Positions 47,814-58,345 of a DNA stretch of 64,000 bases are shown in pieces (positions within the stretch are counted from its first letter, which is position 1; every line of letters starts with the position of its first letter). The notes under the pieces are model-generated. The model was not told the origin of the DNA, made no database searches, and saw only the letters and a program-made list of their open reading frames with translations. This stretch comes from Sphagnum magellanicum (taxonomy: Eukaryota > Streptophyta > Sphagnopsida > Sphagnales > Sphagnaceae): the NCBI GenBank assembly GCA_021904315.1, contig CM038910.1, positions 6,076,001 through 6,140,000 on the forward strand, in the 5' to 3' direction. Position numbers and translations under genes: made by a program.

Positions 47814-49118
47814 GTTTGACGCTTGCTCGATGCTCTCGCTGAATCACATCTGCATTATCTGCTAATGACAACACTGATGAGATGAAACACAGTCAGAGTC
47901 AACAGAGGAGACAAAACTCGACCAAAGGTTTGCATCATCTGTTGCCGGAAAGCTCGAATTGCAAACCACTAAGAAGATCCTGGCAAGTGTTTTGGCGGGA
48001 ACAATGAGGACAATCGATCTCGTAACCGGACGGACACACGGAGCCAACGATCCGCAACTAGGCATCGAAGAGATCGATCCTTATTCTTGCGGTGGGTGCC
48101 TGTCGGATTGCGTGTCTGTTTCATCCACAAAGTCGAGATCTTTCGCGACACAAAAACGCAAAACTCATTTGCACAATCCGATTATCTCGCCACTGACAGA
48201 TCAGACATTTGAATAACATGATGCTGCAAATTAAAGTGCAAATCCACAAGACCATAAGCCCTAAAATCTAAACCCTTTTCAAAGGAATACAAAGATGTGC
48301 GTCCTTGAACCTAGCAGGATGCTCCAAGCTTTATCCTTTCTTTCTATCCGTACAAACCTTCTCAACAATAGAGTTCTCAACCACCTCCACAACTTTGTCA
48401 ACTTTTGTTCTGGAATCTTCATACTGTAATCACCATGCAGATTTTCCCTCAAAGCAGATTTCCAGTCTGAGACCTGACTTCCATCCATTCTTAAACCTTA
48501 TGTAACAGTGATTCTGTTCAGGAATACCTACCAGAGATCCTTAATAGGCCGACTTAGAACACATGTAAACAGCACCCAAGATCACACACAATGACTATCT
48601 TGCAAAGAGACAGGACCTAAGGAACACAACCGGGTTTGCATCGCTTTTCTTGTTTCAGCATGTGTACAGAACCATAGGATTCTTGAGAAACGTTCTAGCA
48701 ATAGTGAACATGGAAGAAACATGGAAACAAAAGGATTCTGAAAAGCATTGTTTCTGTGCAACATCATAAGTCAGATGGTGGTTCTCTCACTGTGTTGCTA
48801 GTCATCTTCAACACAGTTTTGCTTTTCAAAGCACAAAAATGGGTTTAGGGTTTAGGGAAAATTTGTTCCAAGATCATCACCATGTAGTATGGGTCCTTCA
48901 TACAGGAGTTGTGAGCCGGTGACCTGTTCACACGATTGCATTTTCAATCCCACCCACAGACAGGAAATCCAAAAGGTTGTTCATGGGAAAGACAGACAAG
49001 GCAGCACAAAGGGGTTGAGCAGGAGTCTAGAAGACGGTGTAAAAGCTTGACAGGAGAAATCAAATCATAGTTAAGTCCCTAGCAAAAACAAGGAACCCAG
49101 AATTGTTCAATATATGAA
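47814..49118. promoter_or_regulatory. Intergenic region: RNase H2B upstream and APT downstream
   Basis: The part next to RNase H2B (47.8-48.2 kb) is GC-richer and probably holds its promoter and 5' UTR, though no TATA box is evident. At about 48843-48857 is a double TTTAGGG unit (telo-box type), a motif common in promoters of plant housekeeping genes. The APT 3' UTR should lie just below 49119. Confidence 0.35.
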
Positions 49119-50895
49119 CTACATGCTGTAAGGGATTGTATCGCCCTCATAACCAACAAGAACATAAAGTGGCTTGTCACCCAATTTGTCCCGACCCTGC
49201 AACACCACAAAAAACTAAGACTTTCAGTGAGAACTCAATTTCTTTTGAAGTGCTTGGGTGGCAATGATTTCACAAAAACCTCAAACTACACAAACATTTC
49301 TACCCTTACTTATCAGTTCACATGCTCCATATTTGTGAAATAGAAACTGCTTTCTGACCTTGAGGTCTGAGAGCTCAATGAGGCATGCGCATTCCACAAT
49401 CTCTGCCCCAACTTGTTCTGTACATCAAAACCACATACAAGACTCAGAAGGAAAAACAATTCGAGAAGCAGACACTGTCATGCAGGGAGTGAGGGTAGAG
49501 AAGTTGGAGAGCATAGCCCAAAGTTTTTCAAGAGCTTCTGGGATACTAACCAAGGAGTTTGATCGCTGCCCCAAGTGTACCCCCTGTGGCAATCAAATCA
49601 TCAATGATGAGCACTCGCTCACCCTTCTCCACAGCTCCTACATGCATCTCTATCTGATCCTTTCCATACTCCAGGGTATACTCCTGGCTAATCACTGGAC
49701 CTGCAATCATTTTTCCAAGATTCTTGAAATATGCTTCAGATATCAAACTTTCAACAAGCAAACAGATGCTACTGATGCCTTTAAAGCAAGGAAAGAAAGT
49801 GGGAAAGAAGTCAGAAGAAAATCGATTCTTTTTACCTGGCAGTTTTTTGGGCTTGCGGATAGGCACAAACTTGGCACCAATGGCCAGTGCAATCGGTGGC
49901 CCAAATATGAATCCGCGAGATTCAATCCCTGTATGTCAAAACACTGCAAGTCATTATTGAGTGCACCTTTTAGCTGGATTTGCAAGAGTCCTCCGATTGG
50001 AACATTCTCAGTACGACTAATAGATGTGTACACTGGAAATTTGCAAGAGACTGGTGAAAGTCTGCAAAAAAACTGTTGTCCAAAACTATTGGTGAAAAGA
50101 CTTTGATCTACTTCCCAAGCCACTTCACCTGCAACAACATCAATCTTCTGATCCTGATACCGCTCCACAAAAATATCAATAGAATCCTTGAATGCTTGAT
50201 GGTCCAGCAACAATGTGGTTATATCCCGGAACATGATCCCTGCACCCAACAGCCAGAACACGATCACTCTCCCATTGTTGTTGATACCTCAGACCCGTCG
50301 TCAACTCGAGGTTTTGGATTCCAGCAGGTGGAGCTTGCACTAAATAGAGAGCATAGTGTTGGATGATCGAAGGCAACCACATGGGTTTTAGGGTTTTGTC
50401 TCAAGGTTCTTGGAAGCAGAATTCTGAACCCATGAGTTCATGCAACTATCAGTTTCATACAACATGAGATCATGCTCTTTTAGTCTGGAGTCAGATTCAA
50501 GCATTTCAGTTGACACATGATCCAGAAAACAAAGTTGCTCTTCAGGCCTCTGCAACAAATATACGAAGAGACATGAAGAATGCCAAGCGAGAGCAAGATC
50601 CTCTTCATCCTGTGCACCCTCTTCACACTTCGTAAGAGCTGCAGATTTCTGTGCGATCAACATGTAGGAATCCCAAGGGGAATATGACTCTCCAAACATT
50701 CGGGGCCAAAAACTTGAAGTTACACTACAGGGCAAGACGTGATGCGCCGGCCCTAATGGCTAGCCATTCTCAAGCACAAGAAACCCAACAAGGAATGGAA
50801 AACAGGATGGTACCCTTCTTGGGGAAGTCAGGAATTGCACGGATGCTGCTCGAGATCCGCGCTAATCTGGGGTCGTCATGCTTCGTGTCTGACAT
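49119..50895 (-). CDS. APT1: Adenine phosphoribosyltransferase, six exons
   Basis: Converts adenine and PRPP to AMP and pyrophosphate in purine salvage; in plants cytosolic forms also take cytokinin bases. Minus-strand exons are 50814-50895, 50129-50239, 49836-49928, 49551-49700, 49359-49417 and 49119-49196. All introns are GT-AG, phases agree, and the product is 190 residues, a normal family length. Blocks in order: SDTKHDDPRLARISSSIRAI (N-terminal), PDFPKKGIMFRDITTLLLD, ESRGFIFGPPIALAIGAKF, VPIRKPKKLPG, SQEYTLEYG, and the PRPP-binding motif VLIIDDLIATGGT at 125-137; the C-terminus is GDTIPYSM. The ATG at 50895 is chosen because the longer open frame upstream starts with TTG, not ATG, so no transit peptide is encoded in this model. 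A (CT)10 run lies in the presumed 5' UTR. No defects were seen, and the gene should be functional. Confidence 0.95.
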
Positions 50896-51036
50896 TATGA
50901 ATGGGAATCCCAAACGCTCCAAGAAAACCCAAAAACCAAAACCCAAAAAGCAAGACGACGACGATAGCAACAATCACAACTCTCCTTCGAGACTGTTGAG
51001 AGAAAGAGAGCTCTTAAAAAGTATCAAACCCTTCTC

Positions 51037-51056
51037 CTCTCTCTCTCTCTCTCTCT
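51037..51056. repeat. (CT)10 microsatellite upstream of APT
   Basis: It lies about 140-160 bases upstream of the APT start codon; on the gene's strand it is (AG)10. Such GA/CT runs are common in plant 5' UTRs and core promoters. Confidence 0.85.
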
Positions 51057-51379
51057 AAAAAAAACAAAATCCACTGCAGCAAAGATGCCTGAAAACAACG
51101 GCGTTGTCGAGCGGCGTTGACGCTCTTTCAGCATCCGCGTCCGGCTCTGCCGTCTACCACAACACAACGACGAGAGCGATTTGCAGCCGCTACTGTGGAA
51201 ATTTGGTTAATTTTAAAAGGCCACAAATGGAATCTACGTCTTCACAAATGGAATCTACGTCTTCTTTCCCTGTGCGACATGATCGTCGTCATCATGTCGT
51301 CGATTCCACGACATCCAGTTACGTCGTGTTGGCAGAGTTTGGCAGGTTTCTCCTAGAAATATTTTGGTGGCAATAGATC
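51057..51379. promoter_or_regulatory. APT upstream region with a 21-bp duplication
   Basis: GC-richer sequence upstream of APT, ending at the LINE fragment. A perfect 21-bp direct duplication containing AAATGGAATCTACGTC lies at about 51224-51265. Plus-strand open frames here are not supported as genes. No TATA box on the minus strand is convincing. Confidence 0.4.
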
Positions 51380-52145
51380 ATGCGCTTTCTCTCATGTGTC
51401 AGTTTCGAGGTAGACTCAGATCGCATGCTCAGGCTCGCTTATGATGTACAGCTACAATTGCTTACAGCCAGGCGAAAAGTTTTACTCGGGAACCAAAGTG
51501 CTATGGGTAGAAAGAGTCGATTGCCTGCTTGCTGGCTAGCACAAGTAGATGAACGATTGTCGACATATAATTTGTGCATCGATAACGATCAGCTGCCACC
51601 ATGTGCTCGCCTCAAGCAGTTGGCTGAAAGGCAATACATTGTACACCATCAAGTGGCTGCAGCTGACTCCAGCCGGATGAGAGCCTATCTGGGGTTGAAT
51701 AGTTCAGCACAATATGGGTACAAAGAATACCTCTCCAGGGTAGATAATGCACAGCTTAGGAGAAGCTTGGCACGTTTTCATTGTGCGAATCACAAGCTAC
51801 AGATTGAGCTAGGAAGGCAAGTCAAGCTAGTGAAGGTGTCGGTGCAACAACGTTACTGCAAATTGTGTAACTTGGGTGCGGTTGAGGATGAGGACCACTT
51901 CTTGTTGGTTTGCCCTGCTTATCAAAGTGTTCAAGAGAGGTTTAGAGGTTCATTATCGCTAACTGCCATCACACCTTTGGCTGAATTGCTGAGCTGTCAG
52001 CAGCAAGGCATCCTTGCTAGATTCTTAGTGCAATGTCAGACGGTTAGATCTAAATTGCTTCATCAGACTTAACGTCAATTGGGTTCTGGCCCGGGCGCTG
52101 TTTGGCCCACTTAATGACGCTAAATTATAAGTAAATAAATAAGTA
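51380..52145 (+). mobile_element. LINE (non-LTR retrotransposon) 3' fragment
   Basis: An uninterrupted 230-codon frame (51380-52072) corresponds to the C-terminal end of a LINE ORF2, after the RT domain. Characteristic blocks are a LARFHCANHKLQIELGRQ-type segment followed by CKLC...EDEDHFLLVC, a C-x2-C-x9-H-x4-C zinc-binding motif found at the end of many LINE proteins. Endonuclease and RT domains are absent, so the copy is 5'-truncated, the usual outcome of target-primed reverse transcription. After the stop come about 70 bases of 3' UTR with a GC-rich patch, ending in an AAATAAATAAGTAA-type tail. I could not find a target duplication. The ATG at 51380 may be fortuitous. The lack of stops suggests a fairly recent insertion or retention. 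Confidence 0.75.
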
Positions 52146-52147
52146 AG

Positions 52148-52490
52148 ATTCAAATACAGCGAAATTCTTCAGCTAAATGTGCGATTTTTCGTTTAGTTCC
52201 ATAGTTTGTCTATTCAAGTCCGGTGAAATTAGTGAACAAAACGTTCTTTTCTTCATTTTGTTCGAGAATGTTTCGATTCAATACAACGAAAATTTTCAGC
52301 AAAATGCTCGATTGTTCGTACTGTTTGAGAATTTGTCAATTCGCATCCATCCAAATTCTTCAACAAAACGTTTGATTTTTCATATTGTTCGAAAATTTGT
52401 AGATTCAAGTAAAGTGAAATTCTTCAACTACAGTTTGATTTCTTGATTTGTTCAACAATATGTGGATTCAAGTCCAGTGAAATTCTTTAA
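52148..52490. repeat. Diverged 64-bp tandem repeat, about five and a half copies
   Basis: The anchor word ATTCAAGTCCAGTGAAATT (with variants) recurs at 52148, 52212, 52276, 52339, 52403 and 52466, spacings 63-64 bp. Each unit continues with a TTCTTCAACAAAACG-type segment and a TTGTTCGAGAAT-type segment. The array begins immediately after the LINE tail. Open frames through it are by-products. Confidence 0.85.
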
Positions 52491-54924
52491 GAAAAAAACA
52501 AAACCTTCAAACTTTTAGAATTGCATGGATTTTGTTAATTGTGAATAAAGTGTGATAAGGGTAAAAAAATTTAGGCTAATTAGTGTTATAGACATCCTAA
52601 TAATTAGGGGGTTACTAGTGATAGTGATTTATCATTTTTTATCAAAGGATGAAATTAATGAGATTAATTAGTTGAATGGTTGATTGATAATTCATCAATC
52701 ATCTAGTGGATTTTTTTTTTAATTATAATAAAAAACTAGTTTTATGGGATCATATGGGTTTTGTGTGATTTTGCAAGGAGGAGGATTAGGAGGACAAGGA
52801 AAGGATTTGGAAGAAAGATTTAACGGTATTCTCTATTAGATTGGGTCTAAAAGAGCCTTCTCTAAGGGGAAGAGAGGTGTATGTGATATTGAAGAAAGAG
52901 GAGAAAATATGGAAGCAAATTGCATTATTATTCGTGCAATGCAAAATGGTTAACAAATTTTCATGTTTCTTGTTAGTGTTTTGTTCTATTTAAAGTATGA
53001 TAGATAGAGGGGAAAATAATCCATATTAGGATTATATGAAGTTTCATTGTTCTTATATATTAGTTCTTCATTTTTTTAATATGAATTATTTTTATTTTTA
53101 TTTTTTTGGAATAGGAAATGCATTTGGCCATAGGATGGTAGTTGTCATTAAATGGCAACATCAAGGAGGTAATCATGATATTTGAAGTTTACATGGAGTG
53201 GAAAGTTGCTGCAAACAAAGGGCCTACAAATGTTACAAACAAAAAACATGTGTTGGAGGCCTAAAAACCCCATTAGTTTGACCTATTCATTTTTGGAAAT
53301 ACATCAAAAGTTCTAGAAGGTAATTATCTTTTAGTTCCTTTTCGCTTATCCTTTTATTTAATTCTTTCACTATGGGTTTTATTAACTAACACAAGGAGGA
53401 ACCTTGCCCTTTTTCATTTCCACACATTTTGATTATTGTCCAATTTTACTACATTTCAATTACATTTAATCATCTTAAGTTTGTAAATGACTTGTTGCAA
53501 TAATTAATGATCAATATTGTTCATAATTATTACATTCACTATGTTGTTCATTTATGAGTATAATTTGAACCTTATTTTATTTTTAATAATTTCAAATTGT
53601 TGATGTGAAAATTAAGGTAACTTTTAAACTTTATTTACACAATGCATTATAATGGGTTAGTGATTTTTTGACATCTCTTCAACTATTAACATGGTATATG
53701 AATTGAACCATCAACCTTTAACATGTTAAAATCATTATTCATGAGTTGCATTTTACACTTACCGTAAATTATTAATAACAATTTAAAACCCCACATTTAT
53801 ATTGGAATGAATTAGTGATTTTTTCACATCTCTTCAATTATCAATATGTGTACATGAATTAAACCTTTCACATTTAATATGTTAAAACCATTATTCATAA
53901 ATTGCATCTTGCATTTATCAAAATATATTGAAACACATGTAGTTCGATGTTTTGCAATTATATTTGAATGGTTTTCACTTTGAATGTGTTGAATCCATTA
54001 TTTACGAATTGCATTTTGCACTTATCATAATTTTTTGAAATAAATGTATAAAAATTAAACAAGTTTCAGATTTACATTTGAATAGGTTACTGATTAGGTC
54101 GAATGTTCATGCAGGCAAAATTTAGGATGCATGTGAACCTCTAAATTATAATTTTTTCATATATTAAATTCTTATACATTTATATAAATTAGAGTGTATT
54201 TTTTTCCTAGTTTGTTTTAGGCATCATGTGGAAAATATTGTGAATTAAATTATTATATTGATTATTTTATTTTATTTTATTTTTGTGGTTAATTTTTGTC
54301 AATTTAAATGGGCAACAACATCAACAACATATTTTTTTGAAAGAAAAAAATTAAATTGTGTCAAATTAAAAATATATATTGTCAACTTTTTACAATAAAA
54401 TATAGTAGGTAACCATAATATTAAAGGATTTAAACAAGTTTCTAACTCCACAATTTGTCGATATTAGCCAAATGTGGCTAAATCTTCTTATGGACAATTG
54501 CCATTTTAGCAACATCACGAAAATAGTTTAAAAACTTGTACCTAATCATATTTGGAAAAATCAAAATTAACAAATTTTCAAAAAATGGACATATTTACAT
54601 AATAGAAATAATGTTGTTAAAGACTTAATGAATGCAATATTAAATTCACATTGAAATCATAGATGTTGTAGGTCTATTTAAATATTTTAAAATTATAAAT
54701 TTATTCATGACATGTTATATTTTTATTTTTATTTTCAAAAAAACATTTAATATTTATAAATTATATTTTTCTTTAATACATTATTGAATAAGCTTCAAGA
54801 TCATTTCATTTGTAGTATGTGAATAAATTTTGAAAAAGAAAACATACATTAAAATTTGAATTTCCTAAACAATTTCATGACAAACATAATAATTTTTTTT
54901 AAAATCCTATTTGTTAATAAAGTT
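52491..54924. other. Very AT-rich DNA, no gene seen
   Basis: Only short random frames. Several dispersed similar phrases occur at about 53640-53770, 53800-53900 and 53960-54020 (TGCATTTTGCACTTATC-like, following ATGTTAAAACCATTATTCAT-like words). These point to a weak repeat of about 130-160 bp. Confidence 0.4.
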
Positions 54925-55025
54925 TTGAAGTGGTTTGGTGGTTAAAGCCTTGGTGTGCCTCCATGAGGTTTTAGGTTCAAACTTTGATGAATGTGTGTAT
55001 CAATGTACTTCATATAAATGTAGTG
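54925..55025 (+). mobile_element. tRNA-derived SINE-like head, plus strand
   Basis: An A-box-like GTGGTTAAAGCCTTGG (54937-54952) is followed about 36 bases after its start by the B-box-like AGGTTCAAACTTTG (54972-54985), the spacing of a tRNA-type RNA polymerase III promoter. It does not fold as a normal tRNA. Its first 28 positions match the inverted copy at 55915-55995 with about six differences. The 3' end of the element cannot be fixed. Confidence 0.5.
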
Positions 55026-55914
55026 CATAATGTATACATCATGGCAATTAATGTCAAATTTTACTTTTGACAAATTTGATTTTTTTAAAAAATGAAGGCA
55101 TGTAATTTTATCGTTGTGTGTCGTGAAAAATTAGAATTCATGACTCTATGATCCGAAAAATTAATTAATTAATAAAAATCATATGATGACATGGCACTTT
55201 ATTCCACATCATATGAACTTGAGACTTCATATATCCATGTCATAATTTTAAAATTAAAATGTATCTACTACAACATGTGACTACTCAAAATAATAAAAAA
55301 ATATTTCACTAGAAATGTTTTAATCAACTACTCTTTTTTTACCAAAATCATACAAGTTGCATATTAGTCAATTTTGTCCCATTTCAGTAAAAAGTTAATG
55401 AATTTGGGTATTGAAAAAGGACAAGATATCTTTTTATGTAAAAAAATGTTATGAGCAAATGGTAGGACAATCCTTAAAAGAAAGACCCTTCCTATTTCAT
55501 TTCCTTTTACATGGAATACTATTTGATTACTATTTGAGTAGTTACTACAAGTAATCATGGTTTATTTGAATGGATAACTAAACCAAAAACCAGTCATTTT
55601 GTCAATTTGATCACTTAGTCATACCAAACAAGTCAAAACACATCCAACTTGACTAGTGGTTTTTTGGACTAACCATAAAATGGTATTTTTGACTAGTCAA
55701 ATCGGACCTAAAATTAAACAACCAAAAATTTTAATTAAAATAAAACTCAATTTGTAGATATAAAAATGTAAATAATAAATAATAAATAAGCACCTACCTA
55801 ACTACCCACGATGGCCTCCTACCTACCTATCCACAACCCACTTAAGTACTATATATTTACACACATATACAAGGTATATTTATGAATATACATACTCCAC
55901 ATAGTATATGTTGG

Positions 55915-55995
55915 TAAAAAGGATTGGACCTTGGTCTCCTTGGCTCCACACCAATGTCTTAGCCATCAAATCACCCCACCACTTTGTAAAACAAT
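55915..55995 (-). mobile_element. tRNA-derived SINE-like head, minus strand
   Basis: On the minus strand the A-box-like TGGCTAAGACATTGG (55951-55965) is followed by the B-box-like AGGTCCAATCC (about 55921-55931), about 35 bases apart. It is a diverged copy of the head at 54925, in opposite orientation about 1 kb away. Downstream on the minus strand the sequence is AT-rich. Confidence 0.5.
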
Positions 55996-56099
55996 ATGAT
56001 ACCCAGTGAATTTAACATGTTTTTTTGAACTTCCATGAATGTTTTTGTCAATGTGGATATCAACATTTGAACTTCAACTTTTTTCATAAGTAGATTAGT

Positions 56100-56640
56100 A
56101 GGTACCTAACTAAATAGATAGATAAATAAATATAGGTAGGTAGGTAAGTAGAATATAATTAGTAAATATATAGATAAATAAATAAATAAATAGGTAGGTA
56201 GATAAATAAATAAATAGATAGGTAGGTAGGTAGGTAGGTAAATAAATAGGTAACTTTGGTAGACAATAATAGGTAGGTAGGACATAGGTAGGTAAATGGT
56301 AGGTAAATAGGTAGGTAGGTAGATGGTAGGTAAATAAGTAGGTAGGTAAGTAAGACATAAGTAGATAAATGGAAGGTAAGGAAGTAAGTAAGTAGATGGT
56401 AGATAAATAGATAAGTAGGTAGGTAGGACATAAATAAATAAATGGTAGGTAAGGAAGTAAGTAAGTAGATGGTAAATAAATAGGTAGGTAGGTAGGTAGG
56501 TAGGACATAAAAAAATAGATGGTAGGTAAATAGGTAGGTAAATAGATGGTAGGTAAGTAAATAGGTAGGTAGGTTAAGTAAGTAACACATATTTAAGTAA
56601 ATAGGTAGGTATATGTTAGGTAAATAGGTAGGTAAGTAGT
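56100..56640. repeat. (GGTA)n-derived satellite with 73-77 bp higher-order units
   Basis: About 540 bp built almost wholly from TAGG, TAAG and TAAA tetranucleotides. The word GACATA recurs at 56281, 56354, 56427 and 56504, so the tetranucleotides are arranged in larger units of 73-77 bp. Long minus-strand frames rich in Tyr, Leu, Pro and Thr are translations of the repeat, not genes. Confidence 0.92.
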
Positions 56641-57580
56641 TTAATAAGCATAGCAAATAGGTTAGCTAACCAAATTAATATGGCCAATTTTATTAAATAT
56701 GGCCATTCAATATGGCCAATTTGACTAAACCATGGGCATTTTGATGGACCATTTAAAAATTTGTCCTTCTTGATTACATGTATGACTTAACATTTGGTCA
56801 AAATGGTCACTTCGGTAAAATCCAACCAAAAAAACCATGTGTATTTCATGCCCATGCCTTTAATCAAAATGAACATTGTTTCGTCAATGTGGACACTTTA
56901 GTCAAGTTGAACCTTTTGAAAAACCATGATTTCTTATAATGAGTTGTAATAAAATAAGTTACTAATTAGTACTTCTACTTGTTGAATAAAATTTTTTCAA
57001 TTTAAATTTGAATAGTTGTAGTAAAATTAATGAATGATAATAACTTTCTTGGAAGTAGGAATAATTTGCATTTGTTTCCCCAACATCACCTTCATGATGA
57101 TGATAATGCTCGGGGATCACATTTTCACCCTTCTACAAAATGAATTTAATTTTTTTTTCAAAATGTTAAAACTTAAAACCATGTGTTACAAATTTCAAAA
57201 ATCCATTGAAAAAAATTTCAAAATCACCATGTTTTTATACATGTTTCAAATTGATAGCCAAAACTATTTAAGGATGTTTTTTATTTTTTTTATTTTTTTA
57301 AAAATCCAAATTTGGTTAAATCGACTTATGGATGATCACCAATGTAAAGGTGGCTAGTTACAATATTTTAAATTAATCCAAAGGATATGAATAAAACATA
57401 TAATTATTATTTTTAATTAATAAAAGGATATGCAATTGGGTATGTCAAAATTTTCCTTATAAAGATAATTATGCATCCATGGAAATTTTTCATTCATTGT
57501 TGGTTATGAATTTGTTGATTTTCAAATTCATGTTAATTTTTAGATATGCATACAAGTTATGTATAACAAATTTCACATGT
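56641..57580. other. AT-rich DNA, no gene seen
   Basis: Variants of ATATGGCCAATTTG are repeated at about 56680-56720. A plus-strand 107-codon frame (57034-57357) is Phe/Ile/Met-rich and low in complexity; it is not supported as a gene. Confidence 0.4.
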
Positions 57581-58228
57581 GGGTGAAATCACAGTCAAAA
57601 GAGCCAAGGGCACCAAGGTAAAAGTCTTTTTCCAAGGTCTACACATGGCACGTGTCATTCGTGCATTGGTTTATAACTTAAAATTCTATATTTTGGATAC
57701 CCCATTTATCACTGCATTTTAGATATAAATACATTTTGACTAAAATTTGATTTTATATCATGTATATTATACATTCATGCCCTTTTTCACATATATATGA
57801 ACAACTTTTGTTAAAGCCACACTTTCAAAATCCATATTTTTTAGGGTCAAAAGCACTTTTGAACCAAATTTGCTCAAATGGGTTATATAAAAAAATCATC
57901 AATTAAATCCTTTTGCCCTTTTAATCATCAATGTTGAAATCCTCTCCAATTTTCAAAAGGAATGGTGCAAATTTGGTAGAAAAAAAGGACGTTTGAAAAA
58001 AACAAAGATTGTGTACACTTGAAGTTTGAGTGCTTTGAACATGTAGAAACATTTTTGATTTGTGTTAAGCTTTGAGAATGTAAACTTTGCAATTAGTGAA
58101 AAATATTCCAAAAACATTTATGACAATCCAAATTATTATGTTTCCCTTGTGATCTTTCAAACATACAAAAATGGAGTTTTAAAAAATGTCCACTCACTTA
58201 GGTGGCTCTTTTGATTATGACTTTACCC
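57581..58228. mobile_element. Small terminal-inverted-repeat (MITE-like) element, 648 bp
   Basis: The left end GGGTGAAATCACAGTCAAAA continues GAGCCA; the right end read on the minus strand is GGGTAAAGTCATAATCAAAA followed by GAGCCA. That is 26 bases with four differences. ATGT lies directly outside the left end and again directly outside the right end. There is no transposase. The termini resemble the 610-bp element at 37657-38266 (both start GGGTGAAA), and the lengths are close, so both may belong to one family. Confidence 0.6.
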
Positions 58229-58261
58229 ATGTTAATTATGTAAAAATAAAAAATTCAAACA

Positions 58262-58345
58262 TTTGAAATCAAGTTGCTTCTAGGGTAATTGAACCCCAGT
58301 CATTAAAAATGTTTACTTGGGTCCATTCACGATTGGGGTACTAAA
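58262..58345 (-). other. Possible third tRNA-like fragment
   Basis: On the minus strand GGGGTTCAATTACCC (about 58283-58297) is a good B-box match. The sequence before it (GGACCCAAGTAAAC) is only a weak A-box. Similarity to the two SINE-like heads is poor. Confidence 0.2.

Noticed and set aside
49360..50106. 248-codon plus-strand ORF
   Set aside because: It lies antisense over APT exons and introns, has no recognisable domain and is explained by the real gene on the other strand.
50896..50973. N-terminal extension of APT that could be a transit peptide
   Set aside because: The extended frame starts with TTG, and no in-frame ATG was found upstream of 50895.
54925..55025. Functional tRNA gene
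   Set aside because: A- and B-box-like motifs are present, but the sequence does not give a tRNA cloverleaf; a SINE head is the better reading.
56110..56656. 132- and 165-codon minus-strand ORFs rich in Tyr-Leu-Pro-Thr
   Set aside because: They are readings of the (GGTA)n array, not protein genes.
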